Assembly (NCBI GenBank): GCA_029561455.1
Contig: JAKQIY010000057.1
Location: forward strand, 124,001 to 188,000
Direction: 5' to 3'
Length of the DNA stretch: 64,000 nt
Source: a bacterium
GTDB lineage: Bacteria > Zhuqueibacterota > Zhuqueibacteria > Residuimicrobiales > Krinioviventaceae
Notes under the pieces: generated by a model
Told to the model about the DNA's origin: nothing
Database searches by the model: none
The model's input: only the letters and a program-made list of their open reading frames with translations
Position numbers and translations under genes: made by a program
Shown: positions 27,595-37,221 of the stretch, piece after piece
Position numbering within the stretch: the first letter of the stretch is position 1
Layout of the letters: each line of letters begins with the position of its first letter

Positions 27595-28719
27595 TCAAAC
27601 CTGCCCCGACCTGATGAACTGGGTCGGCGTCATGCCGGTTTGATTTTTAAAGGCCGTATTAAAGGCGGACTTGGAATTGAAACCGACATCGTATAAAACC
27701 TCCAGTACGGTTCTCTTTTCCATTCTGGTGTTTTTTAAATAATGCAGAGATTCTTCGATGCGGTAACTGTTGATAAAATCATAAAAATTTTTTTGCAAAG
27801 ATTCATTGATGATCTGCGACAAATAGCGGGCCGGAATATCGGTTTGCCGCGCCAGTTCCGGCAATGATATATCCGGGTCCAGGTACGGTTTGGCTTTACG
27901 CATATACTGGTTCAGGCGTTCCAGGTACTCGTTGATCTCGGTTCTGGACAAGCGTGATGACTGGTATCTTGGCCTGGCTTCATAGCGATATTGTAAATTG
28001 GCCTGCAGCATACTTTTTAATAAAAGTATATTGACGAATATAAAAAGTATTATCCGCGATGCATAAAAACTCTCCATCATAATGCCGAGCGGGAACCACT
28101 GGTGTAAAATCAGGATGACATCGAGCAACCACTTGGCAAGAAAACCAAACAATACCACATACAACCAGGAGAGGTTGATTGCACCGGTATTGGAGACATG
28201 TTCCTTTAAAAACTTGCGGTATTTCCAAACCATAAGCAATGATATAATTGTATAAGTTAAAATACTTATTACCAGGTATGCGGAATAAAGGTGACTATAT
28301 AATTGTGGATACAGGCCTTCGCTGGTAATTAAAAGCCGTTTGGCAGCCGCGCTGTGCAGGTGAAAACGGATTGACCAAAAAGTCAGGTCGCAAAACGGGA
28401 TTAAAAAATGTAATAAATGCACAGGACGGAATCTAAAATCACTTTGGGTAAGCGAACGGGTATATAAATAAAGCAATGGACCCCACATAATAGTAAAAGA
28501 ACGGCCAAAAATGAAAGCATGGGGAAAATATGTAAAGGTCAGATCATAGAGTTGATAACTTAACATATTTGAAAGACATAATACTTTGGCTATGGCAAAC
28601 ATGGCCAGAAAAATATTGGCCTGGCGGTTATTGTCCTTTCTGAATAACAGAGCTATGGCTAACAAAGTAAATTGCACCATAACAATCATCATAAGTACAT
28701 TAAAAAACTGACTTTTCAT
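27595..28719 (-). CDS. Membrane-bound AraC-family regulator (7TM sensor + AraC DNA-binding domain)
   Basis: 374 aa. Residues about 1-240 hold seven hydrophobic helices (starting 'VLMMIVMVQFTLLAIALLF'). Residues about 270-372 are a full AraC/XylS helix-turn-helix pair: 'SLPELARQTDIPARYLSQII' as first helix region and 'VLYDVGFNSKSAFNTAFKNQ' with 'GMTPTQF' as the second. This architecture is common in Bacteroidota/FCB bacteria, where the membrane part senses an unknown signal and the DNA-binding part activates nearby genes. It sits between the double-FISUMP gene and the discoidin/UnbV gene, which are the likely targets (inference from position). Ribosome site weak (GGGA). Confidence 0.88.
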   Translation of the reverse strand: MKSQFFNVLMMIVMVQFTLLAIALLFRKDNNRQANIFLAMFAIAKVLCLSNMLSYQLYDLTFTYFPHAFIFGRSFTIMWGPLLYLYTRSLTQSDFRFRPVHLLHFLIPFCDLTFWSIRFHLHSAAAKRLLITSEGLYPQLYSHLYSAYLVISILTYTIISLLMVWKYRKFLKEHVSNTGAINLSWLYVVLFGFLAKWLLDVILILHQWFPLGIMMESFYASRIILFIFVNILLLKSMLQANLQYRYEARPRYQSSRLSRTEINEYLERLNQYMRKAKPYLDPDISLPELARQTDIPARYLSQIINESLQKNFYDFINSYRIEESLHYLKNTRMEKRTVLEVLYDVGFNSKSAFNTAFKNQTGMTPTQFIRSGQV

Positions 28720-28891
28720 AGAGAATCCCGCATTACAGCTTGAAAAGGTAAAAGTTGTTCAATATAAAAATAACCGCATTATTTGACAAGATTTTTTTAA
28801 CTACGAAATATAACCGGAAAAAGTTCCAGGTAAAGCATAAAATTATTATACATAAACATTAAAATACAAAAAACTATTGTAAATTAAAAGT

Positions 28892-28930
28892 CATGCCCTG
28901 CCCTGGGAGGATTGCTTAGGGCAAGGCATG
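28892..28930 (-). terminator. Hairpin terminator after the discoidin/UnbV gene
   Basis: Arms CATGCCcTGCCCT / AGGGCAAGGCATG (12 of 13 paired), followed on the minus strand by ACTTTTAATTT. It lies about 30 nt beyond the stop at 28961. Confidence 0.55.
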
Positions 28931-28960
28931 TTATTTTGCTCCGGTTTACATCCCCGGGGT

Positions 28961-31756
28961 TTATCGCAACAACAGCATTTTTCGGGTTTGCTGGAATGAA
29001 CGGGTAACTAGTTTATAATAATAAACACTGCTGGGCAGGGACTTGCCGTCAAATACCACGGAATACACCCCCTCCTGCTGTTCCCGGTTTACCAGTTGCA
29101 ATACCTGGCGTCCGGTCAGATCATAAACAGAGAGGTTTACCCATTCCCGGTTAGCCAGACTATAATTGATCACGGTTTCCGGGTTGAACGGATTGGGGTA
29201 ATTCTGAAGCAATGCAAAACGTAGCGGCTGCTTCCGGTCGGCATCGACCAGCGTTAAATCGCCGGTTGAAAATCGTATCGTCTTGGTTCGGGAATTTACA
29301 CCCAAATTGTGTAATGATTGGATTTTCATACTGACACTATAGTCTTTATTAGCCGTCATCAAATTTGGATCAATATGAATGGCGACCTGTTGTGAATCCT
29401 GAAATGCCAGTGCAAAATTATCAGGATTTAAAGTAATCTGGCCGGCAAACCGGGAAGGAATGGAAATCTGTATTGTGTCGTTCATATCGCCGTTATTATA
29501 AATTAAAAAAAAAGCCTCGGTAGCGGTATTCAGCGTTCCCAGATTCACCATATCGGTATTGAGCTCGATGATCGATTTGTAACCATTCAACCTGATAAAA
29601 TTTGGGATTGTTACAAAAGGTGCAGCAGCGCCATTCGATACGGCAAGCTTTACCGGGAAATCAACCGCCACGGCAGATTCAAAAGTAAATTCAGGATCGG
29701 CATCAGTTGCGTCGTTAACACCGTCGCCATTAAAATCCCACGCCCGTGTAATTACCGGGCTACCGGGATGAGTTTGAGTTCTATCGTGAAACCGAACCGT
29801 TAATTGAGACAAGCCGGTGGATTGTTCCGCATCAAAGCCAACCCGGATAAATCCTTCCGGCATTTCTTCAGTAACCGATAAAAACTGGTCGGCGGGCACA
29901 TTGGTCATTATAGTCTGTTGCCCCGACGGCCACAGAATAATTAATGAATCAACTATTGCGGCATCGCCCAGGCCCAAATGAACATGGTAGCCAAAGCTGC
30001 GCTGACGGAAGCCATTACTATCGGTAACCTCGCGCATTTGCCACACATCATGACCGGCAATTTTGGCTTTAGCTTTGATCCGTGTGCCGAGGGCACTGCG
30101 ATTGGATACAGTACCTGTACAGGCTAGATCAAGCCAATGATTGCCGTTGCCTTTGTTAAGGTATAAATGATTTACGGCATTGGTCAGATCATTGGCAACC
30201 AGGTCCAGATCGCCATCTTTATCTACATCGCCCCAGATAGCTGTACAGGCGTCAAAAGTTGACGACACCGATACATCGTCGATTATCCTGATAAAGGTTC
30301 CATCGCCATTGTTTTGATAGAGAATATTATTACCGGGCAGGGTACATAAATAGATATCCAGATCGCCGTCATTATCAAAATCACCCCATGAACCATTCCA
30401 GCAGGGTGTTGGTATATTAACAATATCTCCTTCAGTCACTTTAACAAAAGTTCCATCGCCATTATTATTAAAAAGTACATCGCGCCGGGCATCCGGGTAA
30501 CCGGTGGCAATGAACAAATCCATATCCATATCATTGTCATAATCAGCCCACTGCCCGCTGATGGAAATACCCTCATAATCCACAACCGGACTGTTGGTAA
30601 CGGCGGTAAATGAACCGTCATTATTGTTAATGTACAATTTATCTTTCAATCCGAAATCGGGTATAAAGCAATCCAGGTCGCCGTCATTATCAATATCGGT
30701 CCAGGAGGTTGAGGTATTGTTCGATAAATCGGCAGCAACGGCATTATTCAGGCTGGTAAATGTACCGTCGCCATTATTGTGATACACGGAATTTTCAATC
30801 CCATCTCCTACGCCCATTACCCGCACATTGGAAACAACCAGGTCGAGCCGGCCGTCTTTATCCAGGTCAATCCAGGTAGCGTCAAAAGAGTTATTTGTAT
30901 CGCTGCCCGGGCCGGCTTCGGTTATTCTGGTGAATGATTTACCGCCAACATTCCTGAAAAACGCATTAATGCCACCCTGTTTGGGCACATACAAGTCGGG
31001 ATCGCCGTCATTATCGTAATCACCCCAGGCCACGCCTGAACTCAGGCTGGAACTGGCCAGGCCCATTTCATCTATATCAAGGGATTCAAACTCGCCATTG
31101 CCTTTATTATGAAAAATATTGTCGGAATTTGATGGGTTGGAACAAAAAATATCCATCCAACCATCACCATCATAATCAACAAATGACAAGCCATAGGTTG
31201 CTGCAGCGTTTGCCGCCAGCAAGGCATTGGTCGCTTCACTGAAAATATCCAGACTTTTTCCCTCGATTGTTTCTTTCAGGTCATCTTCAGTGACGGGTTC
31301 GGCAAAAACCAAAAATTCATAAAAAGAAAAACCATATTGCGTACCACGCTGAACGCCATACATCCGCACGTACCGGGTATTGACTGCGTCAAAAACTACA
31401 ATATCGGTACCGCCATTGCCGCCGGATTCGCTATAAATCGTTGTCCAGTCCGCTGCATTATTCGATACCTGAATATCATAAACACGACCAAAAGCCGATT
31501 CCCATAACATGGCAACACAACGGATGGTTTGTTCGGTTTCCAGATCAACGACAAACCATTGCGGTTCACCAAAAGCGCTGGACCAGCGTGAATATCGGTC
31601 ACCATCAACCGCTTTGGCGGCCGGGTAATTAGCGCTTTCCTGTGAAGAGACTTCAGCAGGCTTGTTCAATGCCAGGCTGATCATTTCCTCGGCCGGCAAT
31701 GTAGTACTTGCAAACAAGATGATAGCTAAACAAAAAACTGCAACTCGCTTGTTCAT
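28961..31756 (-). CDS. Secreted discoidin / FG-GAP-VCBS / UnbV(ASPIC) protein with C-terminal sorting domain (CRTAC1-like)
   Basis: 931 aa with signal peptide (about 1-22) and an AAGGAG ribosome site. Residues about 28-150 are an F5/8 type C (discoidin) carbohydrate-binding domain ('ALNKPAEVSSQESANYPAAK'). Residues about 185-555 are a beta-propeller of FG-GAP/VCBS repeats, each with calcium-binding DxDxDG-type loops ('DYDGDGW', 'DYDNDGDPD', 'DIDNDGDLD'). About 570-645 is the ASPIC/UnbV domain ('HLGLGDAAIVDSLIILWPSG'). About 650-720 is a PKD-like domain with 'DFNGDGVNDATD', and about 845-931 is the sorting tail ('LQNYPNPFNPETVI' ... 'RKMLLLR'). The make-up is that of a large calcium-stabilised surface adhesin or glycan-binding protein. 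No enzymatic residues seen. Confidence 0.88.
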   Translation of the reverse strand: MNKRVAVFCLAIILFASTTLPAEEMISLALNKPAEVSSQESANYPAAKAVDGDRYSRWSSAFGEPQWFVVDLETEQTIRCVAMLWESAFGRVYDIQVSNNAADWTTIYSESGGNGGTDIVVFDAVNTRYVRMYGVQRGTQYGFSFYEFLVFAEPVTEDDLKETIEGKSLDIFSEATNALLAANAAATYGLSFVDYDGDGWMDIFCSNPSNSDNIFHNKGNGEFESLDIDEMGLASSSLSSGVAWGDYDNDGDPDLYVPKQGGINAFFRNVGGKSFTRITEAGPGSDTNNSFDATWIDLDKDGRLDLVVSNVRVMGVGDGIENSVYHNNGDGTFTSLNNAVAADLSNNTSTSWTDIDNDGDLDCFIPDFGLKDKLYINNNDGSFTAVTNSPVVDYEGISISGQWADYDNDMDMDLFIATGYPDARRDVLFNNNGDGTFVKVTEGDIVNIPTPCWNGSWGDFDNDGDLDIYLCTLPGNNILYQNNGDGTFIRIIDDVSVSSTFDACTAIWGDVDKDGDLDLVANDLTNAVNHLYLNKGNGNHWLDLACTGTVSNRSALGTRIKAKAKIAGHDVWQMREVTDSNGFRQRSFGYHVHLGLGDAAIVDSLIILWPSGQQTIMTNVPADQFLSVTEEMPEGFIRVGFDAEQSTGLSQLTVRFHDRTQTHPGSPVITRAWDFNGDGVNDATDADPEFTFESAVAVDFPVKLAVSNGAAAPFVTIPNFIRLNGYKSIIELNTDMVNLGTLNTATEAFFLIYNNGDMNDTIQISIPSRFAGQITLNPDNFALAFQDSQQVAIHIDPNLMTANKDYSVSMKIQSLHNLGVNSRTKTIRFSTGDLTLVDADRKQPLRFALLQNYPNPFNPETVINYSLANREWVNLSVYDLTGRQVLQLVNREQQEGVYSVVFDGKSLPSSVYYYKLVTRSFQQTRKMLLLR

Positions 31757-32096
31757 AGAATTCTCCTTTTGAATACTGTAATACTGAATTACAGAATAAT
31801 AATACAGTATTTATAAATTAAAATCGTCCTTTTACATGTTAAAGAACTCTTTTTTTAAAATAATTTTCACTCATTTCAGATACAGGAAACCGGAGAGCAA
31901 AGCTATTCCCACTAGCGGGTGATAATGATTTAAAACCATACATTGGTTAACCAAAAACAGATGATGATACATTTTATATTGGATTAAATATTTATTTATT
32001 TATTTTATAAAAAAAAATGTAAACCGGCCGGATCGTATATCGTCAAATGTTCAGGTTATATCATACCAGTATTTGTATTTACATGGAGGAAATAAC
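31757..32096. other. Divergent intergenic region
   Basis: 340 nt, strongly AT-rich, between the divergent discoidin gene (-) and PD40 gene (+). No ORF or clear repeat; it must contain both promoters. Confidence 0.4.
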
Positions 32097-33122
32097 ATGA
32101 AAATTGACATTATCATAATTCTGTTAGCTGCTGCTTTGCAGGTAACACCTCCGGCTGGCACACAACCCGCTCACTGGAATAATTTCCAATACCTGGGCCA
32201 AACACCACCCGGCGATACGCCACAGGTTTTTGCCCCCGGTATTATTTCAACGGAAAATCTGGAGCTTTTCAGTCCTGCCATTACAGCGGATGGAACTGAA
32301 ATATACTGGTCCAGAATTGATTTACCTCCTGAAGAGAACTGGAGTAAAATCATGTATGTAAAATATGAAAACGGGATATGGTCGGAACCCGAAGTTGCCT
32401 CGTTTTCCGGTTTTTATCCGGATTACTCGCCGCTATTCTCCCGTGATGGCAATAAATTGTATTTTGCATCGGAGCGGGAATTTATAGTGTGGCAATCCCA
32501 TAGAAATATATCGGAACGGAAATTTATTGTAAGCCAACTCCATAGAAATATAAATAAATCGAAATGGATAAAGTCTGTTAATTACGCCGTCCATGTAACG
32601 TGGCGATGCCAGGATGATTGGTCTGTACCGGCATGTCTGACGCCCCCGCAAAGTTTTCATTCAAGTCCGGTTATAAACGAATGGGTTGATAATGCTAATA
32701 TCTGCTACCTGTCCCTGATTGGAGAGAATGAATGGGATGGTAGAATTTATGAAACACTTTACCGGGAATACCATGGATTGGGTGATTATATTTTTACGCC
32801 TTTCAAGAACTCCCCATCACACAATTACACTCCCTGGATTGCCGGGGATGGCAGTTTTATACTATTCTCATCCACCAGGAATCCCTATAGAGTAGATGAT
32901 GGTGATCTGTATATCTGTTTCCGGCAAAAGGGAAACAAATGGTCCGACGCCATCTTTTTGGGAGATGCCGTAAATACCTCAGCCTGCGAAAGATCTCCCT
33001 CGCTATCTCCGGACGGTAAATACCTGTTCTTTACCCGCACGACCCGGAATGATGACCAAGATATTTTCTGGGTGAATGCGAAAATTATCACTGAACTCAA
33101 AAACCAATATGCTCCGGAGTGA
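32097..33122 (+). CDS. Secreted PD40-type beta-propeller protein with internal 14-aa tandem repeat
   Basis: 341 aa from ATG 32097 (GGAGG eight bases upstream; upstream ATG 32073 rejected). Signal peptide about 1-21. Several WD40-like PD40 blades are visible ('PAITADGTEIYWSRI', 'SPLFSRDGNKLYFASE', 'SPSLSPDGKYLFFTR'), as in TolB-type periplasmic propellers. Residues about 125-152 hold two copies of a 14-residue unit (SEREFIVWQSHRNI and SERKFIVSQLHRNI) that the paralogue at 42643-43668 lacks. Function unknown; such proteins often bind partners or glycans in the periplasm. It stands just before the glycosidase cluster and its paralogue stands just after it. Confidence 0.78.
   Translation: MKIDIIIILLAAALQVTPPAGTQPAHWNNFQYLGQTPPGDTPQVFAPGIISTENLELFSPAITADGTEIYWSRIDLPPEENWSKIMYVKYENGIWSEPEVASFSGFYPDYSPLFSRDGNKLYFASEREFIVWQSHRNISERKFIVSQLHRNINKSKWIKSVNYAVHVTWRCQDDWSVPACLTPPQSFHSSPVINEWVDNANICYLSLIGENEWDGRIYETLYREYHGLGDYIFTPFKNSPSHNYTPWIAGDGSFILFSSTRNPYRVDDGDLYICFRQKGNKWSDAIFLGDAVNTSACERSPSLSPDGKYLFFTRTTRNDDQDIFWVNAKIITELKNQYAPE
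32470..32553 (+). repeat. 42-bp imperfect tandem repeat inside the PD40 gene
   Basis: Two adjacent 42-nt units starting at 32470 and 32512 differ at about 9 positions. The reading frame is kept (14 codons each), so the duplication lengthens one propeller loop. Unit start: CGGAGCGGGAATTT / CGGAACGGAAATTT. Confidence 0.75.
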
Positions 33123-33487
33123 TCGTGATGCCGGTTTTTTTACAAGCAATAAATGCAGATTCGAGAGGATCAAGGCGTAACCAGGTTCAAATCAGTAATT
33201 TTACAATTTTTTATAATTGACATCACCGGCATGCCGGCATCGTAACATCAATTTAATTAAAGAGTTAAAAATAGATGGAAATTTAAATTAAAAGTTCGAA
33301 ACAAAAATGTTCTTTGATTCATTTGAAAAAATGGTAAATTTAAAATTCTTGAATATCATGCAAGCTTCATCCCTGTTAATTAAATGATTATAATAGTCGT
33401 ATCAGATTGATCTTTACTTGCAGTTTTTTAGAAAATTTAAGTCAATAAATTATCACTATATACAAAAAAACCGAAAGGAAAACCGTA
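33123..33487. other. Promoter region of the glycosidase cluster
   Basis: 365 nt between the PD40 gene and GH9. It contains a 12-bp palindrome CCGGCATGCCGG at 33226-33237, possibly part of a hairpin ending the PD40 transcript or an operator. The rest is AT-rich without an ORF. Confidence 0.45.
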
Positions 33488-35173
33488 ATGATGAAATTTC
33501 GTTCCCTGTTGATTCTGGTATTTACGGCTCTGATCGTCAGCAGCGCTATTTCTGCCGATACGGATATTAAATTAAACTCACTGGGCTTTTTACCACAAGC
33601 GTCCAAAAAGGCCACAATAAGCGACCTGTGCACGACTTTTGTTGTGAAAAAAGCCTCCGATAATAAACAAGTATTTTCCGGCCTGGTAACGGGTCCCTTG
33701 CATCAGGAAGATATAAACCAGGATGTATGGATTGCTGATTTTTCGAGTGTAACCAAAAAAGGCAAGTATTATATTGAAGTTCCCGGCGTAGGCCGCTCCT
33801 ATGATTTTGAGATCGGGGAAAAGGTTTATGATTTTGCCTATTATACCGCAATGCGGGCAATGTACCTGTGGCGTTGCGGTACGGCTGTATCAGGCGATCA
33901 CAATGGGGTGCATTTCGAACACAAGATCTGTCATACCAATGACGGCTGGGAAGATTACATGGGCAACAAAGACGTGCAGCGTGACGGCGTTGGCGGCTGG
34001 CACGACGCCGGCGATCATGGCAAGTATGTCGTCAATGCCGGTATTACGGTTGCTTCAATGTTTTACGCCTGGGATCACTATCAAAAAGGAATTAAAAAAA
34101 TATCTCTGGATATTCCCGACACAGCTCCGGGTTACCCCGATTTTCTTAAAGAGATGAAATGGGAAACGGACTGGCTGCTAAAAATGCAATACCCGGACGG
34201 TTCCGGTAAGGTTTCACATAAACTGACACGGTTAAATTTTGAAGGCTTTGTCCTGCCGGAAGAAGATACGGAAAAACGTTATTTTACCGAGTGGAGTTCC
34301 TCTGCGACTGCGGATTTCGTTGCCATGATGGCTATGGCTGCGCGCTATTTTGCTCCTTATGATGCCGCTTATGCCAAAACTTGCCTCGATGCAGCGAAAA
34401 AAAGTTATAATTTCCTGAAAGAAAATCCCGAACAAAAAATGTTTATGCAGCGCGAATTCCGCACTGGCGGCTATGGCAGCGGCGACGGCGATGACCGGAT
34501 GTGGGCGGCTGCCGAAATGTGGGAAACCACCGGTGAAAAACAATACCTGGATGACTTTGAAAAACGCGCCGCTGAATACAAACCCTTGGTTACCCGTTGG
34601 GAACCAAGCCTTTTGGCGGAAGGAAATATTGATCTGGACTGGGATTGGGGCAATGTTCGCAACCTGGGACAATTCACCTACATTCTTTCCAAAAAACCAG
34701 GCAAGAATCCGGAACTGGTTAAAACCATTAAAACCGATGTTATCGCCGCAGCGAATAAAATTGTTGAAACCGCCAACAAGGATGTTTATGCCAGACCCCT
34801 GGGCGGCAAGTATTACTGGGGGTGCAACGGTACGGTAGCCCGGCAGGTCATCAATCTGATGGTTGCCAACAAACTGTCACCCAATAAGGATTATGTAAAC
34901 ACATCTCTCGACGCCATCGGTCACTTGTTTGGCCGTAATTACTATGGCCGTTCATACATCACCGGCGTGGGTCATAACCCGGCCATGAATCCGCACGACC
35001 GTCGTTCCGGCGGGGACAATATTGTCGATCCCTGGCCCGGCTATGTGGTCGGCGGCGGCCATACGGCAACCGGCTGGAAAGATGAACAGGCCGATTATGC
35101 TACCAATGAAATAGCCATTAACTGGCAGGGAGCACTTGTATATGCCCTGGCTGCCTTTGCAAGCGGCAAGTGA
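33488..35173 (+). CDS. Secreted GH9 endoglucanase / beta-glucanase
   Basis: 561 aa with signal peptide (about 1-22, ISA-D) and GAAAGGA ribosome site. An N-terminal CelD-type Ig-like domain (about 25-108) precedes the (alpha/alpha)6 GH9 domain (about 112-560). Catalytic signatures are present: 'GGWHDAGDHGKY' with Asp173 and Asp176 (base and nucleophile-positioning pair), 'NPHDRRSG' with His503 (substrate binding), and 'YATNEIAINW' with Glu541 as general acid. It should cut beta-1,4-glucan or related beta-glucans by inversion. No carbohydrate-binding module or sorting tail is present, so it is probably periplasmic or freely secreted. First gene of the cluster; the next gene follows after 50 nt. 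Confidence 0.93.
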   Translation: MMKFRSLLILVFTALIVSSAISADTDIKLNSLGFLPQASKKATISDLCTTFVVKKASDNKQVFSGLVTGPLHQEDINQDVWIADFSSVTKKGKYYIEVPGVGRSYDFEIGEKVYDFAYYTAMRAMYLWRCGTAVSGDHNGVHFEHKICHTNDGWEDYMGNKDVQRDGVGGWHDAGDHGKYVVNAGITVASMFYAWDHYQKGIKKISLDIPDTAPGYPDFLKEMKWETDWLLKMQYPDGSGKVSHKLTRLNFEGFVLPEEDTEKRYFTEWSSSATADFVAMMAMAARYFAPYDAAYAKTCLDAAKKSYNFLKENPEQKMFMQREFRTGGYGSGDGDDRMWAAAEMWETTGEKQYLDDFEKRAAEYKPLVTRWEPSLLAEGNIDLDWDWGNVRNLGQFTYILSKKPGKNPELVKTIKTDVIAAANKIVETANKDVYARPLGGKYYWGCNGTVARQVINLMVANKLSPNKDYVNTSLDAIGHLFGRNYYGRSYITGVGHNPAMNPHDRRSGGDNIVDPWPGYVVGGGHTATGWKDEQADYATNEIAINWQGALVYALAAFASGK

Positions 35174-35223
35174 TATTTTGAAATAAAATTACAGTGTAAA
35201 TTAAACACATAGAAAGGATTAAT

Positions 35224-37101
35224 ATGATACGCCAACATCGACAAGCAATACTGTGTATGGCAATAATTGCTATGCTGTTGTCTGTTACCGCCTTTGCCGT
35301 AGAAGGCTACAAAAATTTTGATGTAGCGATTTATGTTCGCGCCCAGGAGACTAAAGAAATGGGCGATATTAACTGGCTGCAACCCAAGTGGGATATTATT
35401 TCCTCCCAGTTACATGTCGATAAAATCTATCTGGAAACCCATCGCGACCAATTGCTGGTAGATAAAGAAACGATGCTGAAAGCCAAACAATTTTTCGAAA
35501 GCAAGGGCGTCAAAACCGCCGGCGGTATAACCCTGACGATGAATGAGAGAAACCGTTTTCAAACATTTTGCTATACCAATCCGGAACACCGTAAAAAAGT
35601 GCAGGAAATTGTCGAATTAACTGCCAGCATATTTGACGAACTCATACTGGATGACTTTTTTTTCACCAATTGCAAATGCGACCTGTGCGTAAAAGCCAAG
35701 GGGAAAAAAAGCTGGACGGATTATCGCCTGGAACTGATGCAAAAGGCAGCCGAAGATCTCATTGTAAAACCGGCCAAAAAGGTCAATCCTCAAATCAAAG
35801 TGGTTATCAAATACCCGAACTGGTATGAACATTTTCAGGGTTTGGGTTTTAACCTGGAAACCCAGCCGCATACTTTTGACGGCGTTTACACCGGCACAGA
35901 GACCCGTGATCCTTCGTCCGACCAACATTTACAGGCCTATGAAAGCTACCTGATCATCCGTTATTTTGATAACCTGCGTCCGGGTCACAATTATGGCGGC
36001 TGGGTCGACACCGGCGGTTCGCGGTACCTCGATCGTTATGCCGAACAATTGTGGTTGACTCTGCTGGCCAAAGCCCCGGAAATAACCTTATTCGAATTCC
36101 GCGCCGCCACTATGGAAGTTCGTGATACGCAACGCGGCGAATGGCAGGGCCAGGGCACCACGTTTGATTTTGATGCTATGAAAAAGCCCTTCACATTACC
36201 GGACGGTACAACCTCGACAAAAACTACGATCGCCGGCGCCGCAGCTTATTCTTTCGAGCAGGTTGATAAAGTATTGGGAGAACTGGGTAAACCGGTTGGC
36301 CTGAAAAGCTATAAACCCTATCACTCGGTAGGCGAAGATTTTCTGCAGAATTATTTCGGCATGATCGGCATTCCTATGGACATCGTCCCTGAATTTCCGG
36401 TTGCAGAAAAAATGATCCTGCTCACCGAATCGGCCGCTTTCGATCCTGATATTGTCAAAAAAATCAAAGGACAACTGGCCGCCGGTAAAAATGTTACCAT
36501 CACCTCCGGCCTGTTAAAAGCATTACAGGGAAAAGGTATTGAAGATATTGCCGAAATCCGTTACACCGACCGCAAAGCCCTGGTTAAAGACTTTCGCGCC
36601 GGTTGGGGACAATTTGTACAATCCCCGGTGGAAATATTGATCCCGCAGATCATGTATCTGACCAACGATTCATGGGAAGAGGTATCCGGGTTCGACGGCA
36701 CCAATGGCTGGCCGATGCTGCATTCCGCTGCCTATTCCAATGGTAAATTGTTTGTGCTGACCGTTCCGGAAAGCTTTACCGATCTGTACAACCTGCCGGT
36801 TGAAGTATTGTCCCGCTTTAGCGAAACCTTGTTGCAGAATATGTATGTACGCATCAATGCTCCGGGTTATGTTTCGCTGTTTGTTTACGATAATAATACC
36901 TTTATTATCGAATCATTCCGGGATACGGCTGTAGATGTCAATATTATTCTCGATTCCGCTATGAAATCCCTGCGCACCCTTGACGACAATCAACCCCTGA
37001 CCGGCGAAGATGTCAGAGGTTGGTTTGGAGCGCCGGTAACGAAAAAGAGTTACAAAACCACGATCAAACCGCATTCTTTCCGGGTATTCCGGTGTGAATA
37101 G
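35224..37101 (+). CDS. Secreted protein of unknown function, probable TIM-barrel glycosidase-like fold
   Basis: 625 aa with signal peptide (about 1-25, AFA-V) and AAAGGA ribosome site. The N-terminal ~330 residues alternate beta strands and helices in a way that suggests a TIM barrel. There is an acidic strand end followed by a CxCxxC motif ('ELILDDFFFTNCKCDLCVKA'), which may bind metal. Residues about 370-460 resemble the glutamine-amidotransferase-like domain that follows the barrel in GH42-type enzymes ('KMILLTESAAFDPDIVKKIK'). A C-terminal beta domain completes the protein. I cannot place it in a numbered GH family. Its position between GH9 and GH3 genes, 50 nt after GH9, argues for a role in the same glycan pathway. 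Confidence 0.65.
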   Translation: MIRQHRQAILCMAIIAMLLSVTAFAVEGYKNFDVAIYVRAQETKEMGDINWLQPKWDIISSQLHVDKIYLETHRDQLLVDKETMLKAKQFFESKGVKTAGGITLTMNERNRFQTFCYTNPEHRKKVQEIVELTASIFDELILDDFFFTNCKCDLCVKAKGKKSWTDYRLELMQKAAEDLIVKPAKKVNPQIKVVIKYPNWYEHFQGLGFNLETQPHTFDGVYTGTETRDPSSDQHLQAYESYLIIRYFDNLRPGHNYGGWVDTGGSRYLDRYAEQLWLTLLAKAPEITLFEFRAATMEVRDTQRGEWQGQGTTFDFDAMKKPFTLPDGTTSTKTTIAGAAAYSFEQVDKVLGELGKPVGLKSYKPYHSVGEDFLQNYFGMIGIPMDIVPEFPVAEKMILLTESAAFDPDIVKKIKGQLAAGKNVTITSGLLKALQGKGIEDIAEIRYTDRKALVKDFRAGWGQFVQSPVEILIPQIMYLTNDSWEEVSGFDGTNGWPMLHSAAYSNGKLFVLTVPESFTDLYNLPVEVLSRFSETLLQNMYVRINAPGYVSLFVYDNNTFIIESFRDTAVDVNIILDSAMKSLRTLDDNQPLTGEDVRGWFGAPVTKKSYKTTIKPHSFRVFRCE

Positions 37102-37109
37102 CTGTAAAG

Positions 37110-37143
37110 AACCCTCATAGCTCTTGGGCTATGAGGGTTTTAA
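37110..37143 (+). terminator. Rho-independent terminator
   Basis: Perfect 12-bp stem (AACCCTCATAGC / GCTATGAGGGTT) with a 6-nt loop, then TTTTAATT. It separates the unknown protein gene from the GH3 gene, so the cluster is at least two transcripts unless read through. Confidence 0.85.
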
Positions 37144-37221
37144 TTGTTTGAATATTTTTAACAAACCTGATCCATCATTTTAAATCTGTCGATAATTTAT
37201 TAACAATCAAGCGAGGTATAA

